NCBI GenBank assembly: GCA_905182265.1
Contig: CAJJAO010000019.1
Span: forward strand, 1 to 64,000
DNA length: 64,000 nt
Origin: a gamma proteobacterium HTCC2207
GTDB lineage: Bacteria; Pseudomonadota; Gammaproteobacteria; Pseudomonadales; Porticoccaceae
Reading direction: 5' to 3'
A program made the translations under genes and the position numbers. Below are positions 48,352 to 59,078 of the stretch, in pieces; within the stretch, counting starts at the first letter, position 1, and every line of letters starts with the position of its first letter. Under the pieces are notes generated by a model. The model did not search any database. It was not told where the DNA came from and saw nothing but the letters and a program-made list of their open reading frames with translations.

Positions 48352-48423
48352 TGAACAATTGTCGTTTAACGCACTCTAACTTGACTAGAAAACAAGCCCA
48401 CAGCCGTTAAACCAAATACTGAG

Positions 48424-49209
48424 GTGATAGCAATCCCTAACAACAGACATCTATTTCACTCCCTATTTCGATGCCTCTTTCGATGCCTATTTAAACGGGT
48501 AGCAATTAGCTTGCTTGGCGTTCTGTTTTTGCCTCTGGCCTTCGCCAGCGATATCAAGCCTTACAGCGCGACCTATTCTGCGAGTTTTAATGGTATGGAC
48601 ATCGTGGCCGAGCACCGGCTCGAAAAGCTCGAGTCTGGCCAGTATCGCGAAACCTTAGACGCTAAAAACATCTTTGGTAAAATCAACGAGCAGGCTCTGT
48701 TTACTGTGGCTGATAACCAGCAGGTGATCCCGCAAGAATATAGCTATCGGCGATCATTGATTGGTATTAAACGTGCCGAGAAGCAGGTTTTTGATTGGCC
48801 AAACCTGCAGCTGGAATATACCAAAAAAGACCAGACAACAACCTCTCCCCTTCAAGTTGGCTCTCTCGATATCATTACCCATAAACTCCAGTTGCGCCGA
48901 GATATTAAGGCCGGCAAAGAGATTTTTTCGTACCCTGTTATTTCTCGAGGAAAGCTGAAACAATATGCCTATGAAATCGTAGCTCGTGAAGTTTTAGAGA
49001 CGGCCATCGGCCCCCTCAACACCGTGTTAGTGCAACGCATTAGGGAAGATCAAAAACGTACCACAAAAATTTGGTTAGCCTCGGACTGGGATTATTTAGC
49101 CGTGCGTCTAGAACAGATCGAAAATGGCGAAAGCCATGAGATGACAATTATTAATGGGCAGGTTGATAACCAACCTGTGGCTCCCCTAAAGATGGCAACT
49201 GAGATATAG
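48424..49209 (+). CDS. DUF3108 exported protein
   Basis: This 261-residue protein has a signal peptide (RVAISLLGVLFLPLAFAS) and matches DUF3108 (SATYSASFNGMDIVAEHRLE, KINEQALFTV, RISEDQKRTTKIWLASD-like C-terminal region with the KIWLASDWDYLAVRLEQIE motif). The region before the signal peptide is made of LFHS/LFRC/LFRC/LFKR four-residue repeats coded by 12-base repeats, so the GTG start at 48424 is uncertain and a later start is possible. It is two bases ahead of the DUF3014 gene and downstream of purMN, a common arrangement. Function unknown. Confidence 0.85.
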   Translation: MIAIPNNRHLFHSLFRCLFRCLFKRVAISLLGVLFLPLAFASDIKPYSATYSASFNGMDIVAEHRLEKLESGQYRETLDAKNIFGKINEQALFTVADNQQVIPQEYSYRRSLIGIKRAEKQVFDWPNLQLEYTKKDQTTTSPLQVGSLDIITHKLQLRRDIKAGKEIFSYPVISRGKLKQYAYEIVAREVLETAIGPLNTVLVQRIREDQKRTTKIWLASDWDYLAVRLEQIENGESHEMTIINGQVDNQPVAPLKMATEI

Positions 49210-49211
49210 CT

Positions 49212-50069
49212 ATGGCACGCCCACCCAACAAGACTGGCACTAGTAAATTTATTCTTGCTCTTGGCACTGTGGCCGCAGTAGCGGTTCTTGGTGGCGCTCT
49301 GTATCAGGCGCAAAAATTATCTGAGGAAGAAGAGCGCTCGATGATGGCTGTGATCCCCGAACAGGTCATTACAGAAGCTGTGATTGAAACACCCGAAGTT
49401 CCCGAGGCCAATATCCCAGAGCCAGAAACTGAAATCACCACCCAGCCTGAAGCCGATACCACTCCAGCACTAAAAGCACCCAAACTGCCCTCTTTGGACG
49501 ACAGTGATGACTTTGTTCGTGATCGACTACTGCTCATCGAGCAGAAAGCTGATTTAAAACAATGGCTCAACACCGACGATTTACTTCGCCGCACTGCGAG
49601 CTATTTGGATGGTTTGTCACGAGGCGTTGTGCTCGGGAAAATATTTCCTCTCACGGCTCCAGAGGGAAACTTTACGACTCATCGCGAAGGCGAAATTATT
49701 TGGTTAAATGCGGGAAATTACGAACGCTACAATGGCACTGTGGGTGTGTTGACCAGTATTGATATGCAACCCATGGCGCAGATGTTTCACTTTATCCGTC
49801 CATTGTTGGAGGGCGCTTTTTCTGAGATGGGTTATCGCCCTCGCCAGATGGATGGCATTATTTTGCAGGCTATCGATAATATTTTAGAAACTCCGATTAT
49901 TGTGGAGCCTATTAAGCTGACAAGAGATTCTGTTGCTTACAAGTTTGCTGACCCAACATTGGAGGCTCTACCACCCCTTCAAAAACAACTACTGCGCACT
50001 GGACCTGAAAATACCCAGCGCCTGCAACAGCAAGCACTGGCTTTAAAAGACGCTTTACTTAATCCCTAG
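49212..50069 (+). CDS. DUF3014 membrane-anchored protein
   Basis: This 285-residue protein has one N-terminal membrane segment (about 13-31) and a Pro/Glu/Thr-rich linker (about 45-92). The globular DUF3014 domain follows, with LPSLDDSDDFVRDRL, GVVLGKIFPLTAP and YNGTVGVLTSI. It is probably periplasmic with an inner-membrane anchor. It forms a pair with the DUF3108 gene (two-base gap). No function is known to me. Confidence 0.85.
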   Translation: MARPPNKTGTSKFILALGTVAAVAVLGGALYQAQKLSEEEERSMMAVIPEQVITEAVIETPEVPEANIPEPETEITTQPEADTTPALKAPKLPSLDDSDDFVRDRLLLIEQKADLKQWLNTDDLLRRTASYLDGLSRGVVLGKIFPLTAPEGNFTTHREGEIIWLNAGNYERYNGTVGVLTSIDMQPMAQMFHFIRPLLEGAFSEMGYRPRQMDGIILQAIDNILETPIIVEPIKLTRDSVAYKFADPTLEALPPLQKQLLRTGPENTQRLQQQALALKDALLNP

Positions 50070-50078
50070 CTTTTCTCT

Positions 50079-50109
50079 CATTTTGCTCTCATTTTGCTCT
50101 CATTTTTCT
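50079..50109 (+). repeat. 11-bp tandem repeat after the DUF3014 gene
   Basis: CATTTTGCTCT occurs twice in tandem (50079-50089, 50090-50100), followed by a decayed CATTTTTCTTT. The units occupy the gap to the convergent dcd gene. Confidence 0.8.
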
Positions 50110-50676
50110 TTAGGTTTTAGGCAGGGTAACACCTGTCTGACCCTGATACTTACCACCACGGTCTGCGTAGGATGTTTCGCAGACTTCGTCAGATTCAAAG
50201 AACAGCATCTGTGCTACACCTTCGTTGGCATATATCTTGGCCGGTAGGTTTGTGGTGTTTGAAAATTCCAGTGTGACATGCCCTTCCCATTCTGGCTCTA
50301 GGGGCGTGACGTTCACAATTATCCCGCAGCGCGCATAGGTAGATTTGCCCAAACATATGGTCAGTACTGAGCGTGGAATCTTGAAGTACTCTACTGTTCT
50401 GGCCAGCGCAAACGAGTTGGGCGGGATGATACAAAAGTCGCCTTTCATATCAACAAATGAGTCGTTGTCGAAGTTCTTTGGATCGACGGTCTTGGAATGC
50501 ACGTTGGTAAATACCTTGAATTCGTCGGCACACCGCACGTCGTATCCATAGCTTGAAGTCCCGTATGAGATAACGCGCTCGTCTCCGGAGTGGCGCACCT
50601 GACCTGCCTCAAAGGGCGTGATCATCTGCTGTTGCGCGGCCATGCGGCGAATCCAGTTATCTGACTTAATGCTCAT
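50110..50676 (-). CDS. dcd: dCTP deaminase
   Basis: Dcd deaminates dCTP to dUTP, feeding dTMP synthesis. The 188-residue trimeric dUTPase-fold protein has [27 protein letters not shown] with the catalytic region, [19 protein letters not shown] and the C-terminal [14 protein letters not shown]. It lies on the strand opposite the genes before it. Confidence 0.97.
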   Translation of the reverse strand: MSIKSDNWIRRMAAQQQMITPFEAGQVRHSGDERVISYGTSSYGYDVRCADEFKVFTNVHSKTVDPKNFDNDSFVDMKGDFCIIPPNSFALARTVEYFKIPRSVLTICLGKSTYARCGIIVNVTPLEPEWEGHVTLEFSNTTNLPAKIYANEGVAQMLFFESDEVCETSYADRGGKYQGQTGVTLPKT

Positions 50677-50865
50677 TTAGGGTGACTCCGGTTAATGTGA
50701 TCTGATACTAAAAATTAGGTTCTGCAATAGGGTCGGTATGATACCGATTTGCGCTGCTGGAGCAAGGTATCGTTCTGTATCCGTCAGCCGTGATCTCGAA
50801 TCGCACCGCTGTTATATCAAACCACCCGGCTGGCATGTCGAGTGCAGTGAGAGATCTTTTGGTTT

Positions 50866-51264
50866 GGAGCACCGCCCAGGCTTATCTACCCTTACCCCCT
50901 TTCAAAACACGACGTGAATACATCCCTGTAGTCTCGGGGCCAGCATCCATGCTGGCCACGGTTTTGAAAGGGGGTAAGGGCAGCCAAGCCTCAACATAGG
51001 AGCGAGGCTCTAGAGAGATGTTCTTTTTCCTTTTTCCTAGGATCTACTGCGAGAGTCCAGATAGACCCTGGGGGAGCCCTGGCGATCAGTCAGGGCCCGT
51101 TTATGGGTGTGATCATTTTCAGTTTGAGAGAGCTCACTGTCTGAGCGCAGCGAGTTGAGCGAACGCTGAAAAGGGTTACACCCATGGGACCGATCGCAAG
51201 GGCTTCACCAGGGTCTATTAACCCCCACACAAATCCACGTCGCTTGGCCCGGTCAGGATGACAT
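50866..51264 (+). repeat. Long intergenic foldback repeat, copy 2
   Basis: This fills most of the 597-base gap between dcd and mrp. Module A has a perfect 20-bp stem, CCCTTACCCCCTTTCAAAAC (50889-50908) pairing with 50961-50980, enclosing a GGCCAGCAT/ATGCTGGCC hairpin. Module B (51061-51218) has outer arms ATAGACCCTGG (51061-51071) and CCAGGGTCTAT (51208-51218), then AGCCCT/AGGGCT and GCGATC/GATCGC, then the shared ATGGGTGTGA...TTACACCCAT inner arms. It ends CGTCGCTTGG...GTCAGGATGACAT. Arm sequences differ from copy 1 yet still pair; the head of module B is almost identical. Confidence 0.9.
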
Positions 51265-51273
51265 GAACGTTAC

Positions 51274-52077
51274 TTACTCAAACACAATCTCAGGCCCAGC
51301 ATTATCAGCAGCGGCCTCTAGCCCAGCAATTACAGATTGAGCAATCTGTCCATAATGCCCCGCTATCGGGCCCTCTGGGTCAGCAGCAACCGACGGTAAA
51401 CCACTGTCGCCATTCAAACGAATCGACTTATCCAATGGCAGACTGCCCAACAAATGAGTCTCGTACTGCTCAGCAACATTAGCACCGCCGCCATCACCAA
51501 ATATTGCCTCCTCATGACCGCATTCCGAACAGATATGCATCGCCATATTTTCAACAATGCCCAGCACCGGAATCTTGACCTTGATAAACATCTCGATGCC
51601 CTTTTTAGCATCCAAAAGCGCGATGTCCTGCGGGGTAGTTACAATCACCGCACCATTAACCTGAGCTTTTTGCGCCAGAGTAAGCTGAATATCACCCGTG
51701 CCCGGTGGCATATCTACCACCAAAATATCCAACTCTCCCCACATAGTCTGGCCGAGTAATTGCTGCAAGGCACCGGCAGCCATGGGGCCGCGCCATGCCA
51801 TAGGTGTTTTCTCTGTAACTAGGTATGCCATCGACATGGTTTTAAGGCCATGAGCTTCAATGGGAGCAAAGTGCTTTTCGTCGGCAGCTTTAGGGCGGGT
51901 GCCATCGGGGACGCCTAGCATCATGGCAATGCTGGGGCCGTAGATGTCGGCATCTAACAGGCCAACCTTTTTACCGGCGGCTTGTAACGAAAGCGCCAAA
52001 TTAACTGCGGTGGTCGACTTGCCCACACCGCCTTTGCCTGAGGCCACTGCCACTATGTATTTCACCTGATCTAACAC
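51274..52077 (-). CDS. mrp: Mrp/ApbC-family Fe-S carrier ATPase
   Basis: This 267-residue P-loop ATPase transfers Fe-S clusters. It has the deviant Walker A GKGGVGKST near the N-terminus, LDADIYGPS, VVDMPPGTGDIQLTL and the cluster-binding CXXC in HICSECGHEE. It lacks the roughly 100-residue N-terminal MIP18-like domain found in E. coli Mrp; no upstream extension of the frame replaces it. It is divergent from metG, the usual arrangement. Confidence 0.93.
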   Translation of the reverse strand: MLDQVKYIVAVASGKGGVGKSTTAVNLALSLQAAGKKVGLLDADIYGPSIAMMLGVPDGTRPKAADEKHFAPIEAHGLKTMSMAYLVTEKTPMAWRGPMAAGALQQLLGQTMWGELDILVVDMPPGTGDIQLTLAQKAQVNGAVIVTTPQDIALLDAKKGIEMFIKVKIPVLGIVENMAMHICSECGHEEAIFGDGGGANVAEQYETHLLGSLPLDKSIRLNGDSGLPSVAADPEGPIAGHYGQIAQSVIAGLEAAADNAGPEIVFE

Positions 52078-52214
52078 TAAAACACTCCAATCAATAAGGT
52101 TTTATCTAAAATGCCCATTTAGCTGCCCCTAGAGCAGTAATTGAACATGAAAAGTTGGCGTAAAATCGCTATAGTTGCGGCTTGTATTTAACGCCAAAAA
52201 AAAGAATCTGAATC

Positions 52215-54251
52215 ATGTCATCAAAACGCCAAATACTGGTTACCAACGCCCTGCCCTATGCCAATGCTGCACTGCATCTTGGGCATATTTTGGAATACAC
52301 CCAAACCGATGTCTGGGTGCGCTTCCAGAAGATGCGCGGGCACGAATGTTACTATGTTTCTGCCGACGATGCCCATGGAACTGCCATCATGCTCAAAGCA
52401 GATGAAAAAGGCATTAGCGCTGAGCAACATATTGCCGATATGCGCGCGATTCACGAGGCGGACTTTAGAGATTTCTTGATTGGTGTCGACAACTACCACA
52501 GCACCCATTCTGACGAAAATCGCGAGCTGTCTGAGTTGATTTATAACCGGCTCAATGACAATGGGCATATTGCCAAGCGTACGATTACCCAAGCCTTTGA
52601 CCCTGAGAAAAATTTGTTTCTGGCTGACCGCTATATCAAAGGCACCTGCCCGAAATGTAAAACCGATGATCAATACGGTGATAACTGCGAAGCTTGCGGC
52701 GCTACCTATTCCCCTACGGATCTCATCAACCCTGTGTCTGCTATCTCTGGGGCCACCCCCATTGAGAAAGACTCGACCCATTACTTTTTTAAGCTGCCAG
52801 AATTTACCGAGTTCTTGCAGGAATGGACTCGCAGTGGTGCGGTGCAAACTGAAGTTGCTAACAAGCTGGGTGAATGGCTAGACAGCGGCTTGCAAGAATG
52901 GGATATCAGCCGCGACGCACCTTATTTTGGCTTTGAAATTCCCAATGCCCCTGGCAAGTATTTTTATGTGTGGCTCGACGCCCCTATTGGCTATATGGCG
53001 GCGTTTAAAAATCTCTGTGATCGCGAGTCTATGGATTTTGATCAGTTCTGGAATAAAGATTCTACGACTGAGCTGTACCACTTTATTGGCAAGGACATTG
53101 TTAACTTTCATGCACTGTTCTGGCCCGCCATGCTTAAGAGCGCTGACTACCGCACCCCCACCAAGGTATGCGTGCACGGTTTTGTTACGGTCAATGGCAA
53201 GAAAATGAGTAAGTCGCGGGGCACCTTTATTAATGCTCGCTGCTATCTTGACCACCTTAATCCCGAATACCTGCGCTATTACTATGCGTCGAAGCTGTCC
53301 GGATCGGTAGAAGATATCGATCTAAATCTCGAAGACTTTGTGCAGAAGGTCAATAGTGACCTAGTGGGTAAGGTAGTAAATATTGCCAGCCGCTGCGCTA
53401 AGTTTGTGGCCAATGGCAACGATGGTGTGCTGTCGAGCAATATTGAAAATCCCGAGCTTTGGGCCCAGGTCAGCGGTGCGGCAGACAGTATTGCCAACCA
53501 TTACGAAAACCGTGACTACAGCAAAGCTATTCGCGAGATTATGGCTCAGGCCGATGCGGCCAATGAATATATTGCTGCCAAAGAACCATGGAAACTGAAC
53601 AAACAAGAAGGCAAGCAGCAAGAGGTGCAGGATATCTGCTCTCTGGGCATTAACCTGTTTCGCGTTTTACTGGGCTACTTGAAGCCCGTGTTACCGGCCA
53701 TGGCTGCCGAAGGCGAAGCCTTTTTGAATAGCGAACTCAGTTGGGACAGCCTGCAACAGCCCCTGAGCGAACATAAGATCAATACTTTTAAGCCACTGAT
53801 GCAGCGCATCGAAAAAGACAAGGTCGACGCTATGGTAGAAGCCAGTAAAGAAGAGGTTGCGCAGGCAATGGCGGCCCCCCTAGAAGGAGCCTTGGCTAAA
53901 GGGCCACTAGCCGATGACCCGATTGCTGCTGAAATCAACTTCGACGACTTTATGAAAGTCGATCTGCGCGTGGCACTGATTGTAAAAGCCAACCATGTTG
54001 AGGGGGCCGAAAAGCTGCTGCAACTGACATTGGATATTGGCGGCGAGACCCGCAATGTATTTTCTGGCATCAAGTCGTCATATAAGCCCGAAGATTTGGA
54101 AGGTCGCCTAACAGTGATGGTCGCCAACCTGGCCCCACGCAAAATGCGCTTTGGACTATCCGAAGGCATGGTGTTGGCTGCCGGTGACGACAAAGGCATT
54201 TATTTGCTCGAGCCAGATTCTGGTGCCCAACCCGGTCAGCGAGTGACCTAA
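52215..54251 (+). CDS. metG: Methionyl-tRNA synthetase
   Basis: This class I synthetase of 678 residues has the HIGH-type motif HLGH in [16 protein letters not shown], the KMSKS motif in [11 protein letters not shown] and a zinc knuckle [18 protein letters not shown]. The C-terminal OB-fold tRNA-binding/dimer domain (about 575-678) has [19 protein letters not shown]. Divergent from mrp. Confidence 0.98.
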   Translation: MSSKRQILVTNALPYANAALHLGHILEYTQTDVWVRFQKMRGHECYYVSADDAHGTAIMLKADEKGISAEQHIADMRAIHEADFRDFLIGVDNYHSTHSDENRELSELIYNRLNDNGHIAKRTITQAFDPEKNLFLADRYIKGTCPKCKTDDQYGDNCEACGATYSPTDLINPVSAISGATPIEKDSTHYFFKLPEFTEFLQEWTRSGAVQTEVANKLGEWLDSGLQEWDISRDAPYFGFEIPNAPGKYFYVWLDAPIGYMAAFKNLCDRESMDFDQFWNKDSTTELYHFIGKDIVNFHALFWPAMLKSADYRTPTKVCVHGFVTVNGKKMSKSRGTFINARCYLDHLNPEYLRYYYASKLSGSVEDIDLNLEDFVQKVNSDLVGKVVNIASRCAKFVANGNDGVLSSNIENPELWAQVSGAADSIANHYENRDYSKAIREIMAQADAANEYIAAKEPWKLNKQEGKQQEVQDICSLGINLFRVLLGYLKPVLPAMAAEGEAFLNSELSWDSLQQPLSEHKINTFKPLMQRIEKDKVDAMVEASKEEVAQAMAAPLEGALAKGPLADDPIAAEINFDDFMKVDLRVALIVKANHVEGAEKLLQLTLDIGGETRNVFSGIKSSYKPEDLEGRLTVMVANLAPRKMRFGLSEGMVLAAGDDKGIYLLEPDSGAQPGQRVT

Positions 54252-54389
54252 ACCTTAGTGCCACGAGTATTTAAGACTTAGGTAGAAAAATACCATAGAT
54301 CAAAAAGTACTAAAGCCCCGCCCCATTTAGGTTGAATCGCGCTAGTTGATTCCCCGATAATGGGCCACCAACCAAACGATGTGCAGGCT

Positions 54390-54965
54390 ATGCAAGAATT
54401 TGCGGTTATCTTGGTCAGCTCTATCCTGATCAACAACTTTGTACTGGTGCAGTTCCTCGGGCTGTGCCCCTTTATGGGCGTGTCCACAAAGCTGGAATCG
54501 GCCATCGGCATGTCGGCAGCTACCACCTTTGTACTCACGCTCACGGCCATGGCCAGCTACATCGTAGACGTGTTGATTCTCATGCCTTTGGGCCTGATCT
54601 ACCTGCGCACCATCGCCTTTATTCTGGTGATTGCCGCTGTAGTGCAGTTCACCAAAATGTTTATCGAAAAATCTAGCCCGCTGCTGTACCGCGTGCTGGG
54701 TGTATTTTTACCTCTGATTACTACCAACTGTGCTGTGTTGGGTGTGGCATTACAAAACGCCTCCAAAGACCTTAACTTCATGCAGTCATCGCTCTATGGC
54801 TTTGGCGCTGGTGCAGGCTTCTCCTTAGTGTTGATCTTTTTCTCGGCCATGCGCGAGCGTTTGGCTGTTGCCGATATCCCGGCACCCTTTGAAGGCGCGG
54901 CTATCGCTATGATCACCGCTGGTCTTATGTCACTGGCCTTTATGGGCTTTAGTGGGCTGGTATAA
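54390..54965 (+). CDS. rnfA: Rnf electron transport complex subunit A
   Basis: This membrane subunit with about six helices has the family features [20 protein letters not shown] and [19 protein letters not shown] sequence around residues 100-115, where cysteines bind an Fe-S cluster together with RnfE. The frame is open ten codons upstream to 54360, but the ATG at 54390 gives the standard [11 protein letters not shown] start (191 residues). It is the first gene of rnfABCDGE; its stop abuts rnfB. Confidence 0.96.
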   Translation: MQEFAVILVSSILINNFVLVQFLGLCPFMGVSTKLESAIGMSAATTFVLTLTAMASYIVDVLILMPLGLIYLRTIAFILVIAAVVQFTKMFIEKSSPLLYRVLGVFLPLITTNCAVLGVALQNASKDLNFMQSSLYGFGAGAGFSLVLIFFSAMRERLAVADIPAPFEGAAIAMITAGLMSLAFMGFSGLV

Positions 54966-55565
54966 ATGATCGACACCATTGCGCAGTACCCCATACTCGC
55001 CGCGCTGATTGCGCTGGTTGGCCTAGGTATCCTTTTTGGAGGCCTGCTGGGTTTTGCCGCAGAAAAATTTAAAGTCGAAGGCGACCCCATCGTCGAGCAG
55101 ATCGACGAACTGTTGCCCCAGACTCAATGTGGCCAATGCGGTTTTCCCGGCTGTAAGCCCTACGCCGAATCTATTGCTAATGGCGACGCCATTAACAAAT
55201 GTCCTCCCGGTGGCCAAACTACCATCAACGCCATTGCTAGCTTGCTTGATGTGCCAGCCCCTGAGTTAGATGCCGAGCACGGCGAAGAAGCCGACCTTAA
55301 AACCGTTGCCTACATTCGCGAAGACGAATGCATTGGCTGTACCAAATGTATCCAAGCCTGCCCCGTCGACGCCATATTGGGTGCCGCTAAACTTATGCAC
55401 ACCGTGATTGCCGATGAGTGCACCGGCTGCGACCTTTGCGTAGAGCCCTGCCCAGTCGACTGTATTGATATGTTGCCGGTAGAAGAAGGTATCAAAGAAT
55501 GGCATTGGCCAGCGCCAGTCGCGCCCGCTAACTTGATTGCCAGCGACAGGAGAGCCACCCAATGA
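54966..55565 (+). CDS. rnfB: Rnf complex subunit B (Fe-S protein)
   Basis: This 199-residue protein has an N-terminal membrane helix, a [14 protein letters not shown] cluster motif (about 55-70) and two [4Fe-4S] ferredoxin motifs, [16 protein letters not shown] and [16 protein letters not shown]. It passes electrons into the complex on the cytosolic side. It begins on the base after the rnfA stop and overlaps rnfC by four bases. Confidence 0.97.
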   Translation: MIDTIAQYPILAALIALVGLGILFGGLLGFAAEKFKVEGDPIVEQIDELLPQTQCGQCGFPGCKPYAESIANGDAINKCPPGGQTTINAIASLLDVPAPELDAEHGEEADLKTVAYIREDECIGCTKCIQACPVDAILGAAKLMHTVIADECTGCDLCVEPCPVDCIDMLPVEEGIKEWHWPAPVAPANLIASDRRATQ

Positions 55566-57337
55566 AGACTTGGGTCACTCCCGGCGGCGTTCACCCCCCT
55601 GAAAATAAGCACCAGTCACTGACGCTGCCCATCGGCACTTTGCCGCTGCCAGAAAAGTTGCTGATACCCCTGAGCCAGCACATAGGTGCTGCGGCCACGC
55701 CCTGTATTGAAGTCGGCAAAAAAGTACTTAAAGGCCAAGTGATTGCTCATGCCACGGGGCCCGTATCAGTGCCCATGCATGCCCCAACCTCAGGCACCAT
55801 CACTGCCATCGAGCACCGGCCCATTGCCCATTCTTCTGGCATGTTGGCCCCCTGCATCGAGATTACCAGCGACGGCCGCGACAAGTGGAAAAAACATGAA
55901 GGCATCGCCGACTATGAGCATGCCTCGCCCAGTACATTATTAAAGGCTGTTGCCGATGCCGGTATTGCCGGTATGGGCGGCGCTGGTTTTCCGTCTGCTG
56001 TAAAATTAAACCCCGGTCGTCAGCGGCCGATACACACGCTGATTGTGAATGCCACCGAATGCGAGCCCTATATCACCGCCGATGACTCGGCCATTCGAGA
56101 GCGCGCCGCAGAAATTATCGAAGGCATTGGCATACTCAGCCAGATCCTTGGTAACCCCAGTAATATTTTAATTGGCATCGAAGACAACAAGCCCGAAGCC
56201 ATAGCCGCCCTAGAGCCCCTTGTGTTGGATACCGGCATTCGCGTCGCGTCCTTTCCCACAAAGTACCCCTCCGGCGGTGAAAAGCAGCTGATTTACATAC
56301 TCACCGGTAAAGAAATTCCCAGCGGTGACCTGCCCGCTGATATAGGCATGGTGTGTGTAAACATAGGCACCACCTACGCCATTAAGCGCGCCATTGTTAA
56401 CGGTGAACCATTAATTTCTCGCGTCACCACCATGACCGGCGACGCCTGTGGTATTAATCGCAACTATGACACTCTGATAGGCACCCCGGTCAGCCATATG
56501 CTGGCCCACAGTGAGTTTAACGAACAAGCCTGCAGCCGACTCGTGATGGGTGGCCCCATGATGGGCTTTAGTTTGACCAGCTCCGATGTGCCCATTGTAA
56601 AAACCACCAACTGCATACTGGCACCCAGCTACGACGAAATTCCCGACGACGAGCCGGCCCAAGCCTGTATTCGCTGCGGCATGTGCGCCGAAGCCTGCCC
56701 AGTGTCACTGCTGCCACAGCAACTATTTTGGTATTCTCAGGCCGACGACCAAGAGCGCCTAGAAGCCCACAACCTATTTGACTGCATAGAATGCGGTGCC
56801 TGCTCCTATGTCTGCCCCAGCAATATTCCTTTGGTGCAGCACTATCGCCACAGCAAAGGCGAAATACAAAAAGCCCGCGCCGAAAAAATAAGGTCAGACC
56901 ATGCCCGAGAGCGCTTTGAGTTTCATCAGCAGCGCATAGAACAGGCCGACAAAGACAAAGAAGCCAAGCGCGCCGCGAGGCGAGAAGCTGCCGAGCAAGC
57001 AAAAGCTAAGGCTAAAGCAGCTCCAGATTCAGCCGCAGCTGGAGGCAACCCGATGGGTGGCTCAGCTGCCGACATTATTGCCGCCGCCCAAGCCCGTGCC
57101 GCCGCCAAACAGGTGTCACCGGAGCAGCAACAAGCAAAATTTGAACGCTCCATTGCCGGTGCCGAGATGCGCGTGCAAATGGCCGAAGAAAAACTAGCCA
57201 CCGCAAGCGACAGCTCAACCGACGAGCAAAAGAATATACTTAATGCCGCAATAGAAGGTGCCAAACAAAAATTAGAACAGGCCAAGGCGCGACTGGCAGA
57301 GCATGTCGAACAGCAAAACGGAGAGCAGGTAGACTAA
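55562..57337 (+). CDS. rnfC: Rnf complex subunit C
   Basis: This 591-residue NAD(H)/FMN-binding peripheral subunit has [11 protein letters not shown] and a Gly-rich nucleotide region. Two [4Fe-4S] motifs follow, [17 protein letters not shown] and [17 protein letters not shown]. The C-terminal tail (about 450-591) is Ala/Glu/Lys/Gln-rich and coiled-coil-like, the variable extension seen in gammaproteobacterial RnfC. Its stop overlaps the rnfD ATG by one base. Confidence 0.96.
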   Translation: MKTWVTPGGVHPPENKHQSLTLPIGTLPLPEKLLIPLSQHIGAAATPCIEVGKKVLKGQVIAHATGPVSVPMHAPTSGTITAIEHRPIAHSSGMLAPCIEITSDGRDKWKKHEGIADYEHASPSTLLKAVADAGIAGMGGAGFPSAVKLNPGRQRPIHTLIVNATECEPYITADDSAIRERAAEIIEGIGILSQILGNPSNILIGIEDNKPEAIAALEPLVLDTGIRVASFPTKYPSGGEKQLIYILTGKEIPSGDLPADIGMVCVNIGTTYAIKRAIVNGEPLISRVTTMTGDACGINRNYDTLIGTPVSHMLAHSEFNEQACSRLVMGGPMMGFSLTSSDVPIVKTTNCILAPSYDEIPDDEPAQACIRCGMCAEACPVSLLPQQLFWYSQADDQERLEAHNLFDCIECGACSYVCPSNIPLVQHYRHSKGEIQKARAEKIRSDHARERFEFHQQRIEQADKDKEAKRAARREAAEQAKAKAKAAPDSAAAGGNPMGGSAADIIAAAQARAAAKQVSPEQQQAKFERSIAGAEMRVQMAEEKLATASDSSTDEQKNILNAAIEGAKQKLEQAKARLAEHVEQQNGEQVD

Positions 57338-58404
57338 TGGCCTTTAAGCAAATTACCTCGCCCCACGCCCACGCCTCGCAAAACACCAGCAAGGTAATGC
57401 AGCTGGTAGTCTGGGCCACAGTGCCCGGACTCATCGCTCTGACCTATCATTTCGGCTGGGGCAGCCTGATCAATGTTGTCTTAGCCACTGCCACCGCCGT
57501 CATCGCAGAAGCAGCAGTGTTACAACTGCGCGGTCGCTCCATCGCCTTTTACCTGCGCGACTACAGCGCCGTACTCACCGCCGTATTGCTTGGCCTAGCC
57601 CTACCACCACTGGCACCCTGGTGGGTCGTGGTTGTCGGCACCCTATTCTCGATCGTGATTGCCAAACAACTCTATGGCGGCCTGGGCTACAACCCCTTCA
57701 ACCCCGCCATGGTCGGTTATGTCATTCTGCTGATCTCGTTCCCCATACAGATGACCACCTGGATCACGCCCCTGGCACTGTTGCCCGACGGTGTTAGCCA
57801 CCCAGGTATTATTGAATCACTGAGCATAGTATTTGCCGGCCTAAACCCTGCCGATGGCGTAACCGGTGCCACCCCTCTAGACAGTTTTAAATTTAGCGAC
57901 GGCCTGCTAGTCGACCAAATCTATGCCCAAAACCCCTTGTTTAGCCAAGCTGGTTTTGCCGGTGTGGGCTGGGAATGGGTCAATGTTGGCTTCCTGATTG
58001 GCGGCTTGATATTACTGGGTAGCAAAATCTTTACCTGGCACGGCCCCGTGGCCATGCTCGGTGCAATTGCCGTTATGTCGATCTTATTTTGGGATGGCGG
58101 CAGCTCCGACAGCCCCGGCTCAGCCCTAATGCATCTGTTTAGTGGTGCATCGATGATGGGTGCCTTCTTTATCATGACCGACCCAGTCTCCAGCGCTGCC
58201 AGCAACCGTGGCCGGTTGATTTACGGCGCACTTATAGGGGTTTTGGTTTATCTTATTCGCGCCTGGGGCAACTACCCAGACGCCGTTGCCTTTGCCGTGC
58301 TGCTAGCTAACTTTGCTGCACCCTTTATCGACAACTACACGTTGCCACGCACCTACGGCCATATTGATAGACGCCGCGCCACCGAAAAAGAGGAAGACCA
58401 ATGA
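57337..58404 (+). CDS. rnfD: Rnf complex subunit D
   Basis: This 355-residue protein has about nine membrane helices and covalently bound FMN. The flavinylation motif is DGVTGATPLDSF with the modified Thr at 179. Further family sequence is GGLGYNPFNPAMVGYVILL. It is the coupling subunit of the ion pump and overlaps rnfG by four bases. Confidence 0.96.
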   Translation: MAFKQITSPHAHASQNTSKVMQLVVWATVPGLIALTYHFGWGSLINVVLATATAVIAEAAVLQLRGRSIAFYLRDYSAVLTAVLLGLALPPLAPWWVVVVGTLFSIVIAKQLYGGLGYNPFNPAMVGYVILLISFPIQMTTWITPLALLPDGVSHPGIIESLSIVFAGLNPADGVTGATPLDSFKFSDGLLVDQIYAQNPLFSQAGFAGVGWEWVNVGFLIGGLILLGSKIFTWHGPVAMLGAIAVMSILFWDGGSSDSPGSALMHLFSGASMMGAFFIMTDPVSSAASNRGRLIYGALIGVLVYLIRAWGNYPDAVAFAVLLANFAAPFIDNYTLPRTYGHIDRRRATEKEEDQ

Positions 58405-59078
58405 CCTTTGAGTCGATCCGCTTTAACAGCCTGCTACTCGCCGGCTTTGCACTGGTCACTGCGGTGATACTGGCCTCTACCGATTCTTTAACCAAAGACA
58501 GAATCGCCGATTCCGAACGCAAAGCAGCCCAGCGCGCCCTGCTAGAAATCATCCCCATTGAGCGTCATGACAATGACCTGCTCATGGACGTGCAGCCTAT
58601 TCCCGAAAAGTTCTGGCCCGCACTAGGCCTCAAAAAAGGCGGCGTTATTCATATAGCCCGCAGCCAAGGCCAGCCCGTCGCTGCGATTATTCCCGCTATG
58701 ACCGCCGATGGTTACAGCGGCAATATCGGTATGATTGTGGGTGTTAACTTTGATGGCACCGTTGCCGGCGTGCGCGTGGTCGAGCACAAAGAAACCCCAG
58801 GCTTGGGTGACAAGGTCGATTTAAAAAAGAGCGACTGGATACTCAGCTTTAACGGTAAATCATTAACCAACCCCGAAAAATCGGGCTGGGCCGTTAAAAA
58901 GAACGGCGGCGATTTTGACCAATTTACCGGCGCCACCATTACCCCAAGAGCCGTGATTTACCAGATTGCCGAAGTACTAGAATACTTTAACCAAGACCGC
59001 GAGCGGCTATTAACCGCCGCCGCACAAGCAGCCGAATTCAAAAGCGCAGCCAACCATAGCGAGCACAGCCATGAGTGA
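58401..59078 (+). CDS. rnfG: Rnf complex subunit G
   Basis: This 225-residue protein has one N-terminal membrane helix and a periplasmic FMN-binding domain. The flavinylation motif is [13 protein letters not shown] with the modified Thr at 179. [14 protein letters not shown] is the conserved upstream loop. It overlaps rnfE by eight bases. Confidence 0.96.
   Translation: MTFESIRFNSLLLAGFALVTAVILASTDSLTKDRIADSERKAAQRALLEIIPIERHDNDLLMDVQPIPEKFWPALGLKKGGVIHIARSQGQPVAAIIPAMTADGYSGNIGMIVGVNFDGTVAGVRVVEHKETPGLGDKVDLKKSDWILSFNGKSLTNPEKSGWAVKKNGGDFDQFTGATITPRAVIYQIAEVLEYFNQDRERLLTAAAQAAEFKSAANHSEHSHE

Noticed and set aside
52221..52847. A 208-codon minus-strand open frame inside metG
   Set aside because: It is antisense to conserved metG motifs and its amino-acid composition is not protein-like; treated as a shadow frame.
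54360..54389. Longer rnfA start
   Set aside because: RnfA proteins begin at the equivalent of [11 protein letters not shown]; the ten extra polar residues precede the first membrane helix without support.
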